Assembly: GCA_027559495.1 (NCBI GenBank)
Contig: JAMXSV010000010.1
Span: 1,240,001 to 1,304,000 of the forward strand
Origin: Aurifilum marmelostoma
Taxonomy: Eukaryota; Ascomycota; Sordariomycetes; Diaporthales; Cryphonectriaceae
Direction: 5' to 3'
DNA: 64,000 bases
The notes under the pieces were generated by a model. That model ran no database searches and had not been told where the DNA came from. It was given only the letters and a program-made list of their open reading frames with translations. A program made the translations under genes and the position numbers. Below, one piece after another: positions 10,872-21,692 of the stretch. Within the stretch, counting starts at the first letter, position 1. Every line of letters starts with the position of its first letter.

Positions 10872-12315
10872 GTTCGGATGGATATTATCAAGCGGTGGTG
10901 GGTGAGTACTACAGAGAGAAACAGACCAGGATTTCTTTCACGATGACGGAAGGCGAGAACCAAGACGCATGCAGATCAGGTGATGCCGTCAGCACTGTGC
11001 CGCTGTTGGGTTGATTCAAAGGAGTCAGCCGGGCAGTTGGTAAATCGTGGGAAGCAGCTCAATAAGTACTCGGTTAGACAAGTAGATTCTGGATGCCTTC
11101 TCTACATCATCTCGTCAGATGCCGACACAAGTCCGCGGGAAATGATTTCCCATGCAATTCCGGAGGCCTGAAGGAATGCATCAACAGATTTAAAGCTCTG
11201 CACTCGCAGCCCATAATTAAGCGGTTTGCGCTTATTTGCATTAGGGCTCTCCGGGTACCGAGTATATCTTATCTCCCCTCAATCCATGTGTGTCACGGAA
11301 ATGGCAAGTTAGGAAATGTTCCATGATCCTTTTCAAAATATCCTCAGCCGTCCTCATCTCAGGGTTCTTTTGTCTGTGGTCCGCCCAGCCCTGCACAGGA
11401 GCTCCCTGCATTTGTTCGTATTACAGTAATGATTTTCCTGGGCGCTTGCTGGGCCGCCCCACGGAGGCACGGGAGGGAGAGAGAGAGAGAGAGAGAGAGC
11501 CCTGCCACTGTAAGCCCCCGCGTCTCCATCCCATCGCGGTCCAGCTGTGCCCCTGGCTGCGGCGCTTCAAGGGCCCCCGTCGACGAAACATCTCTCGCCC
11601 GCCAGCAGCCAATCATGTCGGACCCCGGCGCAGACCCTCGCCTGTTCCAGTGGCTCGCAAGCGCCCGACTTCAGAAACATGCCTTTGTTCTCTTGGGACG
11701 ACGATGGCCAACCGTTCTTGTGTATACCCGATTTAGGACGGGCGCTGTCTTTGTTGTGTGTTTCACCAGGCGACGTCTTGTCTGTTCAATGGCCATTGTT
11801 TATTGAAACGGGAGGGAATACGAGGCCAAGGGCGTTGATAAGAAGACCGCTGGCTGTCGAGGCGTGGTTCAAGGTAGGGAGGGCTTGTGTGTAATTATGT
11901 ATTAATTCCTCCATCAAGAAGAACTTCACTTCTGCTCTTTTGTGTTTTCTTGCAACAAGGCTTTTATTGTCCTCCTTCTCTTCACAACATTCTGTCGAGT
12001 TCACAGATTCCGTTCATCTGGCTGTCTTTTTTTTTTTTTTTTTCCCCTCTTCCTCTTGTTATTATTCTTCTCGTACAGTCACTGCTCGCTCGCTAGTCTT
12101 CGAGCTTTTATTACCTTTACATACAGATCTGCTCGTGTGTAATTTCTCCTCCCAAGATCCTGCTGGCAGGTACAGCAAAACGACACGACAAAGAAATCTG
12201 TCCCTCATTCCCAATCACATAAAAACACACATCATCATCGTCGTCAACCACAACAAGAACAACAACAACAACAAAATCAGGGACTGTCGTCCTTCTCACC
12301 ACCCACAAAGCCACC
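10872..12315. promoter_or_regulatory. Divergent intergenic region, methyltransferase and MARVEL-like genes
   Basis: 1.4 kb between two divergent start codons. It contains a (GA)11 tract at 11477-11499 and a T17-18 tract at 12031-12048. The second probably lies in the promoter or 5' leader of the plus-strand gene, whose immediate leader is CA/AAC-rich (12230-12315) and ends in a good start context, GCCACCATG. No gene is supported within it. Confidence 0.6.
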
Positions 12316-13097
12316 ATGTCCGCCTTCACCAACGTCGCCAAGCTCCTCTTCAAGCACCGCAGGGAGATCCACTCGGCCTACGAAAAGAACGGCACCGACT
12401 ACAGGGCCCACGCCAAGGATGCCACCGACATGGGCTACGAGGTGGGCACCAAGGCCGTGACCGCCCCCCCTCCGCGCCTGGGAGAACATCCCCCGCCTCG
12501 TCGTGCGCGGCCTGCAGTTCCTCTTCGGCCTCATCATCGTCGGCATCTACGGCGTGCGCGTCGGCGCCGGCCAGAAGGACAGCGAGGACGCCTCCTCGGC
12601 CTGGTGGTTCGGCATGATCGTCGCCGTGCTGGCCTGCGTCTCGGCCCTCGTCCTGGCCCTCACCGCGCCCCTCGGCTTGGTCTCGAGGCGCTGCAAGACG
12701 CACCACATGTTCGCCTGGGACCTGTCCGTCTTTCTGCTGTGGATCATCGTGTTTGGCATCTTCATGGGCATCTTCCACAACCGCAGCAGCGATGACCCCT
12801 ACAAGGGCAGCAGCACCGCCGTCGAGAAGTCCGCCGCCTGGCTGGACCTCGTCAACGCGCTGTTCTGGCTCGTCTCGGGCGTCTATGGCGCCATCAAGAC
12901 CTGGGTCGGGCGCAGGAGGGACGCGCTCAAGGACCAGGCCCAGAACAGGCTCCTCTATGGTCACGGTGGTGCCCAGCAGCAGCGAGACATGGGCAAGGAG
13001 GAGGAGGGGGGAGGAGGACCAGATGTCTGTGCACAGCCGGGTGACGGAGCCTGAGCCCGTGTATCATCAGTCGAGGGGCTTCACATTCCGAGTCTAA
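12316..13097 (+). CDS. Four-TM MARVEL-like membrane protein, two apparent frameshifts
   Basis: The ATG at 12316 sits in GCCACCATGTCC. The coding signal moves through three frames. Frame 1 runs to a C7 run at 12464-12470, then frame 2 carries AWENIPRLVVRG and all four TM segments, and after a G6 run near 13007-13012 frame 3 ends in SRGFTFRV. Dropping one base in each run gives one frame of 259 aa. Hydrophobic segments lie at about residues 62-78, 94-113, 134-153 and 174-193, with a short basic N-terminus and a charged Glu/Gln-rich C-terminus, as in fungal MARVEL-domain plasma-membrane proteins. No GT-AG intron explains either shift. Sequencing overcalls are likelier than a pseudogene because every other part is open. 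Specific function is unknown. Confidence 0.75.
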
Positions 13098-13388
13098 GTG
13101 TCGCCCCGAAAGAGAGGGGGGAGAAAGCACTCTCCTGTCCTCAGTTTGTGTATAATTAGTATGTATAAGTAATGATGCATGTAAGAGAAGTTATGGCGTA
13201 GGAATCGGTCACCATCTCGGTTTAGCATTGGGGGGTTTGTAAGATATAAATCTATTTCAAACGATATGCTATCCATAGTATGGAATCATTTGCTGTACTG
13301 TCCGATGCAGATGAAGGGAAAAACAAAAACAAAAACAGTAAACCCAAAAACCACCCAAAACATGTCCTCATCATCACAGCTCATTTCA

Positions 13389-14806
13389 TCAAAGGTCAAC
13401 CTTGACAGCCACAACATTCTCAGACGAGAACCCCGTCGCAAAAAGCCACGCCTTCTTCCTCCCGTCCTCCTTCCTTGGGTCGATCCCCACCAGCACCGCC
13501 GTGGCCGCGTTTCTGAGCACGCTCCCATCGTCCTGCCACAACAGCCTCTTCTCCCACTTCTCCTCCGGCTCGTCCGGGCTAGGCCTCACATACCACACGA
13601 TGGACCCCTCCCGACCCAGCGGATTCTTGCCCGTGCTCATCAGGTTCACGGCCTTGGACAAGCCCGCCAGCACGAACCCGCTCGCGTCGTCGCCGGTGGC
13701 CTCGTCGGCATAGGTATCCACAAACCAGCTCGGGTTGTCGATGGTCGAGTCGAGGTCCACGCTGCCCTTGATCACGATCTGGGGGGCATCTGTCTCCCCG
13801 GCCAGCGACCCGAGCCAGATGTTTCCGCCCGAGGCGCTCCCGATCAGGATCTCGTCGCTCGTCCTGCCGTGGCCGAGGCCGTTGGGGTTGTGCAGCCCGC
13901 CCACCGCCACGCTGGCCTCGACGGCGACAGCTCCGTCCCCAGCAGCAGCAGCACCGCCGCCGCCGCCGACGACGGCCGCGTGGACGATGTCGGACCAGGC
14001 GGTGGCGGGCCACAGGTCCTCCAGGTCGCGCAGCAGGCCCTCGCGGTAGTGGTGGTCGTTGGTGACAAAGATCTCGTCCCTGCTCACGCCGTAGATGTCG
14101 TTGGGCGTCCTGATGAGCGGGTGGGCGATGGTGTGCACGTGGCGCGCGGTGCCGGACCCCAGCACGTGGTGGAACACCTCGACCCTGGACGCCGCCTTGG
14201 GGGGAGCGTCTGTGCCCGAGGCGGCGGCGGCGGCGGCGGCTTGCGGGCTGCTGCTCCCGTCCCTGGGGTAGAGGGCCTCGTTGGGGATGTGGTTGACGGT
14301 GAAGATGTAGACGGACCCGTCGTCGCCGGGGATCACGTCGATGCCGTGGCTGATAAAGGGCCCCTCGAAGTTCTCAAACGCAAGCCGTTTGGATTCCTTG
14401 GTCTGGCATCTTGGGTGATTAGCAAGTGAACCGATTGGAGGTGATGATGGGTCTATGCTTGGTCAACACTAAGGGTACTCACCTCCGGGTCAATGGTGTG
14501 GATCGACCCCCTAGCATTCCAGGCCGCGTTGGCATCGTCAAAAAAGGCCAGGCCCGGGAACCACTTGAACCTCGTCTCATTTACGTCCTCACAGGCCGTG
14601 AAGAGCGTGTGAGCCGGAGCATAGTAGTGTATGTCCTCGCAGTGCATCGTGTCCTGGATCCGGACGAGGTCTTCTGGGTGTGCCAGCGGGGACGAGGCCA
14701 GCGGCCTGAAGACGCCCACCTTGGTGAGGACGCTGTTTGCGGCCGGGCCGTACAGGTATGCTGCCAGGCCGGTCAGGCCGGCCAGTACGACTCCGACACT
14801 GGCCAT
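13389..14806 (-). CDS. Paraoxonase/arylesterase-family beta-propeller protein
   Basis: Two exons on the minus strand, 14806-14483 and 14402-13389, encode 445 aa. I chose the ATG at 14806; the frame upstream of it has no ATG. Residues 1-25 form a hydrophobic signal anchor (VGVVLAGLTGLAAYLYG), so the protein is probably membrane-tethered or secreted, as animal PONs are. Family marks are HPLIRTPNDIYG, EIFVTNDHHYREG and GLHNPNGLG, matching the PNDI and TNDH calcium-site strands of serum paraoxonase, and the C-terminus ends in a propeller-like strand. Two Ala/Gly-rich inserts, one encoded by a GCC repeat near 14221-14241, lengthen loops relative to animal PONs of about 355 aa. PONs hydrolyse lactones and aryl esters; the substrate here is unknown. 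Confidence 0.87.
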
Positions 14807-15759
14807 TTTGGGAAGAAAGGAAGAAAATGTGTTGCTGGATGATGATCCAATGGGAGTCTGCTGCAAGGGGATTGTGTCGTGGTGGGATCAAGCACCGTCT
14901 CGATGGTGAACGGGATAATGAGTCCAATACACAGACGTACGAAATTGTGAGATGAGATGAGTTCGAGATGGACGAGACAGAATGAGAGGATTAGCATGCA
15001 TTGGAGTGCCCACAGCAGACACGCTGTATATCCTCAAGCATGAACGGACCCTCGGTAAGTTGTTATTCTCCATGCTGTCATTGCCGTGGATATTGGCCCA
15101 AGTTATGCGGGGTATTTTCTACGCAGTGATCTGCTCCCCGCATACCAGAAGTACTTGGTTACCGCCTCGGGGTCCGTCAGGGAGGGTGAATGTGCATTTA
15201 GGTATTATCAGATCCAGGTCCCGCATGAAAGTGTAAACTGATTATCCCTTTACAGCTCCTGGGTGAGATACTGTAGTTGGATGACTCGTGGCCAGTTCTT
15301 TGTTCTGAACACTCGCAGCTGTAGATTCATGAGACAACCCTTGCTTGCCCATAAGAAAATAATTGATTGCCTGCCTTCTATTTTTATAGACATTTATCCC
15401 AACGTATGTTATTGAATGAATTATAGACCTGGAGTTGCGAAGTAAATATCTGATTATATAATGTTCATACCTGATCGATTACTCAGTTGCCCCGTCCAGC
15501 CATAATTAAACATTAAAGGTATTATTTAGCTGCTTTAGTATTTACTCATCATTCATTAGATATAACCAATATCTATAATCGCAGGGCCTGGAAGAATCCC
15601 CAGCGTTCCTAGAAACCTTCCGTCCCAAGCGTGTTTGCTCCGTAATGCACCCTGAGAGGAAAACACGATTCCTCCTATGTAAAGACCAAGCATCGGAGGT
15701 TATGCTTCTCTCTCCCTCCACCCCCCCAACCTCTGCTCCCTTCAGTTTCAGCCTCCTCA
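14807..15759. other. AT-rich intergenic region, paraoxonase promoter and MFS 3' flank
   Basis: Both neighbours are on the minus strand. The section about 15340-15560 is clearly AT-rich compared with its surroundings. No coding signal. Confidence 0.6.
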
Positions 15760-18159
15760 TCACTCGGACCACCTAGACTCAGTATCAGACTCGTACACCT
15801 TCTTCCCCTTCATCCCACCCGCCCCGACCCGACCCGCCGTCCACATCCGGATCCTCTTCCCAAACACCCAGAGGACAGGCAGGAACAGCACCAGGACGAT
15901 CATGGCCTCGGCGTAGATCACAAAGGTAGGCAGCAGGCCCTGCTCGGCGACCCAGGTGGTGGCCTGGCTGGCCAGGAAGAAGGCGATGACGATGCGCAGG
16001 CTCGAGACGTTGACGAGCACCGGGCCGGCCCACTGCGGGTACGACTCGACGACGAAGACGTTGATGGTGATCATGATGCACAGGAAGCCGAAGACGATGA
16101 GGAACATGCCGAGCAGCAGGACGACCCAGTGCACCCCGTCCGTCTGGCCTGCGTAGCCGAAGATGAAGCAGCCCGAGATGCCCGCCACGAAGGGGATCAG
16201 CATGTTGGCCAGGCCGAACTCGGCCTCGCGGATGCCGTTGCGGCGCTTGGCTATGGTGGTGGTGACCTTGTCGGCGACGGGGCCGGACAGGAAGCTGCAG
16301 GCCAAGTAGGTGGTCAGTAGTGATTATTTTGAAGGAATATTGTTGGGGGGTCAGGAAACACGAGGGAGTGGTGTCGGTTGTTGACTTACAAGACCACAGT
16401 CGTGGCGAGCACGAAGGGAATGATGGACAGACCGGTCCATTGAAACTCCCATCTGGATTCATGTGAGCATATATATATTGCTAGAAGCTTGTCTTTGTGA
16501 GGTTGGAGTCAACTCACCCCTCAGCAAGCAGCACAAACGAGCCCAGCTGCTGCGCAGCCTGGTTGACAATCAAGAAGATGGCATTGGCCAGGACCGACCA
16601 GACCACGGCAGGGAACAGTGTTGTCCGCAGGGTGTCCAGCATCGACAAGGCCGCGTTCTTCCACTCGAAGCCGGCATTAAAAATGCCAATGTTCGTCCAC
16701 AGGTCTCGGGCGCCGTACTTGTTGTAGTCGAGCCTGGGTCGTTTCTCGCCCGGCGCGAGCTCTCCCTCCTCGGGCCGACCAGCTGCAGAATGGCGACGAG
16801 GAATTCATGTCAGCATAATCATAATGTGTAGCATCTTGACGTGCAGAGAAAAGAAATTTTGGCTGATCCTTACCGAGCATCTCTTTGGACCTTGTCCATC
16901 GGGTCTCTGGCAGCAAGGCGATGAGCAGGAACCAGGCCACGATACCCGCGCCCGAGGTGGCGTAATATAGATATCGCCAGTCGTAGTTGGCCGAGACATA
17001 CGGCGCGGCAATGCCGAGGGCGATGAGGACCACACCCTGAGAGGAAGACATGTTAGTCAACAGTAATCTCATCTTCTTTTTGTTCCTACATCCTCTTCAT
17101 CGCATATTCATTGCCCGCAACCTTACTCACCTGACTGGCCACGATTGCAGACTGCGCCTTGTTCCTCTGGTGAATAAACACCATATCCTGGACAATCAGC
17201 GGGATCAGCGCCTCCACAGCCCCAGCACCAAGACCCATCACGGCCCGCGCAGCAAGATGCTCATCCAGAGACGACGAGAGGCCCGCCCACAGCCCACCAG
17301 CCCACGCCAGGACGGCCGTCAGGAGGAGCACAGGTCTGCGGCCGATGGCGATTGAGAGAGGCACCAGAAAATACGAGGCGATCCCGTTGGTGATGAGCGG
17401 GATGGTGGCCAGCATGGACACCTTGGCCAGGGACGGAGGGGCCACGCCCGCGGGGATGACGGCGAGCGGGTTGAGGCCGGCGCCTCCCTGGCCGCCGGAG
17501 GCGGCGACGAAGTTGGTGTTTCGGATGATGCGAGGGTCCAGGCCGGCGTACTCGAGTAGGAAGATGGGGATGAGGGAGCCTATGATGATCTCGGCCGAGA
17601 GGGCGAGGGAGCCGACTGTGGAAGGGGGGGGGGGGGGGAGACAGCCGTCCCAGTATGGTCAGAAGATGATAATAATGATGACGATGGTGATGATATAATG
17701 GTGAGATTCAAGAAAAGAGGAGTCTTCTTACAGAAGCAGAGAACACCAATGGCAGTCCATTTCCTCATATCCGTCATGTTCAACGGATCTGTATATTGAC
17801 GGTCTTTAGTCTTGTGCCGGCTGTGTTATACCGATCAGTGCTCACTCACCCTTTGGATTTGACGAAGGCATCTGGGCAGTAAATCATTAGAACCAAGGAC
17901 AGGCCAACTATAAGAACTGCTGTGCCTGCTCAAGACTCACCGGGATCAACCTGATCTCCCCATTCTCGTCAAAGATATCCGCGCTGCCCACGACCTGCGT
18001 CGTTGGTGTATCGCCCCTGCTCCGGTCCTCCCCTGGCACCTCACTCATCTCGACATCAAACTGCCTCCTCTTCTCGTCGTCTCCATAGAACCTCGAGGCC
18101 TCATACATGGCCTCCGTCTCGGCTCTCCCCAGAGGCCAGCTGGGGCGGACACCGACCAT
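15760..18159 (-). CDS. Major facilitator superfamily transporter
   Basis: Eight exons on the minus strand: 18159-17941, 17871-17850, 17788-17732, 17615-17131, 17036-16874, 16782-16518, 16452-16390 and 16294-15760. They join in phase to 602 aa. About 90 hydrophilic N-terminal residues precede DPLNMTDMRKW and the first TM. Around twelve hydrophobic segments follow in two bundles separated by a charged loop (RPEEGELAPGEKRPRLDYNK). The loop motif GRRPVLLL after TM2 and PETRW at the end of the first bundle are MFS marks. The second half includes SFLSGPVADKV. It is a plasma-membrane secondary carrier; the substrate is not readable from sequence. Exon 2 is only 22 nt. A 16-18 base C/G run forms the tract of intron 3. 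It adjoins three hydrolases and a methyltransferase, so export or uptake of their substrate is a reasonable guess. Confidence 0.85.
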
Positions 18160-19996
18160 CCTTTCTGAATGAGAGGCGTGGAAAGGATCAGCAAAGAGAA
18201 AGAAGAATTAATAAAGCGTATTGAGCATTGGGCACCAGGCCATGAGGAGAGAAGAAGAAGAAGAAGAAGAACGAAATGAACGGGGACAGGAACCTCAGCT
18301 CGACATTGACAGTGGTGGTTACATATTTCAACCTCTGTTCCCGCAGCGTAGCAGCCACATCGAATATCAGATGACACGCTCTTCAATTGGCTATCCACCA
18401 TGCGCTGGAAGTATATATGCCATGGCACGTCGGAAAGACGCAGATTGATTGTTTCGAGGAGAACTCTCTGCACGCTGGATGTTGACCTTTGTCTGGAAGT
18501 GGACAGGCCAGGAGGAGAAAGAGAACTCCCGACATGCCTGTCAGGGCTGGTTTGAGATTTTTGCTTGGCCCGCCAGAACCGTGCAAGGTCTGTGTGGTGA
18601 TCCGGCCAGGGGAGGAGGGCTAGTCGTCAAGAATTCACTATTCATAGAAACAAGGCAGTAGGGCCAGGGACGAGGTAGCTCTCGAGCATTTGTACCGTAC
18701 CAGAATTACAGCGTCAGTCAGTTGATGGATGACAGTCTGCCCGCCCTCTCTGCAGTGTGACCGCTGCCACCTCTAGATCACCTCGATCACCTCGGGCTTT
18801 ATAAAATCAAATCAGGCGGTGTGCCAACGCATACTTTTAACAAAATTATAGTTGAGCCCTGTCATTTCCTAAGAGAACATTAAAATTCTCCGACGGAGCT
18901 TGATCACGGGGAAAGGCTCACGTTGCCCCTCACGATCCCCCAAGGGACACCGGGGGAAACGAGAGACCCCAAAGAAAAGAGACCCGCAAAGTGCACGGCC
19001 TGGAGTGTCGACGGCGAGCATGAATGAATCACCGCAGATGCAACAAAACGCTTTTGATCGTCTGTCGGAACGCTGAAGGAGAGTGCGCCCGTCCCAAGGG
19101 ACCAAGAAGGGTGTTAATACTCGACCACAGTGTGATCATCCACAGTCGCCACCTCAACAAAAACCTTGGGTTCCATCAAGACCGTGTGTTGTTTGTGTTA
19201 TCTTTGTCATTGAAAAAAAAAAAAAAACCAAAAAAAAAAAAAAAACCAAAAAAACCAAAGAAGAACACGGGCTATAGGCGGCGTGCATAAGTAACCCTTG
19301 CTGGCTTGGCGGGCTCGGTTTGAGACAGGCTCATGTGTGATGGACAGCAGGGGGGAGCCATACTCTTTCGCAACTGGGGCCGCAGCTGGTGGCGGCCCCC
19401 ACATGGCCGTCCCTGCGTCTGAGAACGATGATGGTATTATAGTTGACGAGTGGATGATATATATATACTGTGGTATATACGTAGTACATATATATGTACA
19501 GGTAATTGTGCTTGTATATAAGGCACGATGATGCAAGGCACAACCATGTTCTGGTGGTTCGATTTCGGAACAGTACAAGACAATGATGTTTGGCCCTCTA
19601 CTTGCCTTTATCCCGTCAATCTGTACAGTATTCTTCCTGGGTCCTTCACGATGCCCAGGCTCCTCATCTTCCCCCCTCAGGGCGACACATTCTGCTGCAA
19701 CCTTGAGGCGCACAACATCACAACGTACAGCTTCCTGAACAGACTCTGACGTGACGGTGTTGGAATTATTCTTACTTTGTGCTATGTCAGACACAACCCT
19801 GGGCCGAGTATGGGCGCCATCTGTTGTACACATACACAAGTACTCCCTGCCAACCCTTCCCATGCAAACCAAAACGCCAGCAATGGACATATTGTGAGGG
19901 ATTACAGTGTTCCTCTCCTGTCACTGCAAAGCAGAAAACAAAACACTAGGGCTCGTTTGTGTATATGTGTGCGTGGCGTGGGCGCTTGTCGCCGCA
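18160..19996. other. Intergenic, MFS promoter and UBC6 3' flank
   Basis: 1.8 kb with no supported gene. It holds an A-tract cluster at 19213-19254 and short TA-rich blocks near 19450-19510. Frames here (for example 19207-19890 on the minus strand) run through simple sequence and look non-coding. Confidence 0.6.
19213..19254 (+). repeat. A15-CC-A16-CC-A7 interrupted poly-A tract
   Basis: Poly-A broken at regular spacing by CC dinucleotides. Nearly the same architecture recurs at 41123-41168 behind the ammonium transporter gene. Confidence 0.9.
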
Positions 19997-20879
19997 TCAT
20001 ATGCCCTCACCCAGCAGCCGGGCGATCAAGACGTAGATGAAGACGGCGCCGCCAAAGATCAAGAGCTTGTGGTTGGACATCCAGCCCCTGCCGGCCTCTC
20101 GCTGTTGTACCACGGCATCCACGACCGCCTGTGTCTGGTTCCCACTGCCTGCGAGGCCGCCTCCGACCAGCTGGGGCCCGCATGACGAGCCCGCAGCGAC
20201 GGGCTTCTGGCCGGTGGCGACGTCGATATTCTCCTCGCGTATCCACTTCCAGTTCTCAAGGTCCTCTTCCGGCCACTCCGCGCGGAACTTCTTGCCGCCG
20301 TCGCCAGCCTTGATGTTGCCCTTTTGCGCGACGCGGGCGCTGTCATGCGATCCACCGCCGGTCGAGTTCCACCATCGTGATCGGGCTGCTAGCATCTTTC
20401 GCTCCTCGGTGCTGGCGGATATGGATCCGGTAGTGATCTCGTTCGAGGTCATAAAGGAGAGGAGGCCGGTGAGGATGGTCGAGACGCTCCATGCCGGGTT
20501 GAAGGAGCGCGGGTGGAAATCGGAGATGGTCAGACACAGGCGCGACGAGGGCTGGAAGCGCCCTGACGGCGTGTGCATGCGGATCGCAGGAGGCTTGAAG
20601 GGATAGTCGGGTGGGAACATCAGGGTGCCCCAATACTGGCCGTTGTGGTAGGGGGTGTCGGGTGGTCCGGTGAGGATGTAGTGCCACCTTGGAAAGGAAC
20701 GTTAGCCACACATGCGACGTGTGCACTGAGGGGAAAAGAAAAGTCAACAGTATAATACGACAAGCCACTCACTCTAGAATATTTGCATCGCATGGATGAG
20801 CGACAATGTAGGGTGTAGGCTCCTTCTGGATGGCTTGGTACTCGCGCGTTAAGCGCTTGTGCGCAGCCTTGGTTGCCAT
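19997..20879 (-). CDS. UBC6: ER-anchored ubiquitin-conjugating enzyme E2 (Ubc6 / UBE2J type)
   Basis: Two exons on the minus strand, 20879-20773 and 20687-19997, encode 265 aa. The UBC fold covers residues 5-155: LTREYQAIQKE, then WHYILTGPPDTPYHNGQYWG, FPPDYPFKPP and RLCLTISDFHP. The catalytic Cys is residue 87, the position of the active-site Cys in yeast Ubc6. The fold lacks the canonical HPN tripeptide before the Cys, a family trait of UBC6/UBE2J. A hydrophilic linker leads to one C-terminal TM (LLIFGGAVFIYVLIARLL), giving tail-anchored insertion in the ER with the catalytic domain in the cytosol. Ubc6 works with Ubc7 and the Doa10 ligase in ER-associated degradation. It is divergent from SAM50, with 813 bases between start codons. 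Confidence 0.95.
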
Positions 20880-21692
20880 CCTCGCTGTGTTGCAGGGCTG
20901 GACGTCCCAGGAACAGAAGAGGAGAGGCTGGAGAGGAAAGGAATGGTGAGAGAGGGCTCGGGCGCTTCTCGGCAGCTCTCGAGGTTCGCTTTCGATAGGA
21001 AGCCCTTTGTCTTTGTGCGTAGATGAAGGGAGGCGTTTTCAGGTTCCACGACGATCTTGGGCAGCCTGGAATGGCGCCGGGACAGCGAAAGAATGGAGCA
21101 AGGAAGAAATAATTCTCTGACTCTGAAGTGACAGTTGTACGGGCGAAGAAGTCGGAGTGGTGGGGACGGTGGGAGGAGGGAGGAGGAGGAGGGGTGGTTG
21201 AGGATGAGGGATGGAGGCTGGATAGGGTAAGTGACGGGAGTGACGGAATGGGGACGAGAGAGTGGATGAGGTGGTGGTGGCAATGCCAGCACGATAGGTG
21301 TCGTGCTGGGCTGGCTTGTGATGTGCACGGGCCCAAGGTAACTAACAGTTGTTTGTGGCACCCCCCCCCCTTCTATTTTATTTTATTTTATTTATATATA
21401 GTACACTACCACGCTACGTATGCACCCGGTACTGTCCTTGGTTAGCGCTGCAGCAACTGTACATAGCCTGTAGCCATACTAGCCTACAGCACCTAGCCAA
21501 TGCCTGTGGCACTGCTACAGCACCTGGACGTTAGTAGGCACGTCCAGCGGTAGCCCCTGCAGCTAGCTGTTTGATTGATCTCTCGCGTCGCGATCTGCAG
21601 CTACGGTGGACCGACTTCCTCTTGATTTTCGTACACCTTTCACTCTTTACATCTTGGACCTGCGCTACGCCCACGCCCGGCGACAACTGCTC
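20880..21692. promoter_or_regulatory. Shared divergent promoter of UBC6 and SAM50
   Basis: 813 bases between divergent start codons. Pyrimidine/purine-biased blocks occur on the UBC6 side (21130-21260). A C11 run followed by repeated TATTT units and a TATATA block lies at 21361-21402, and two copies of CTACAGCACCT lie at about 21484 and 21514. No gene within. Confidence 0.6.
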
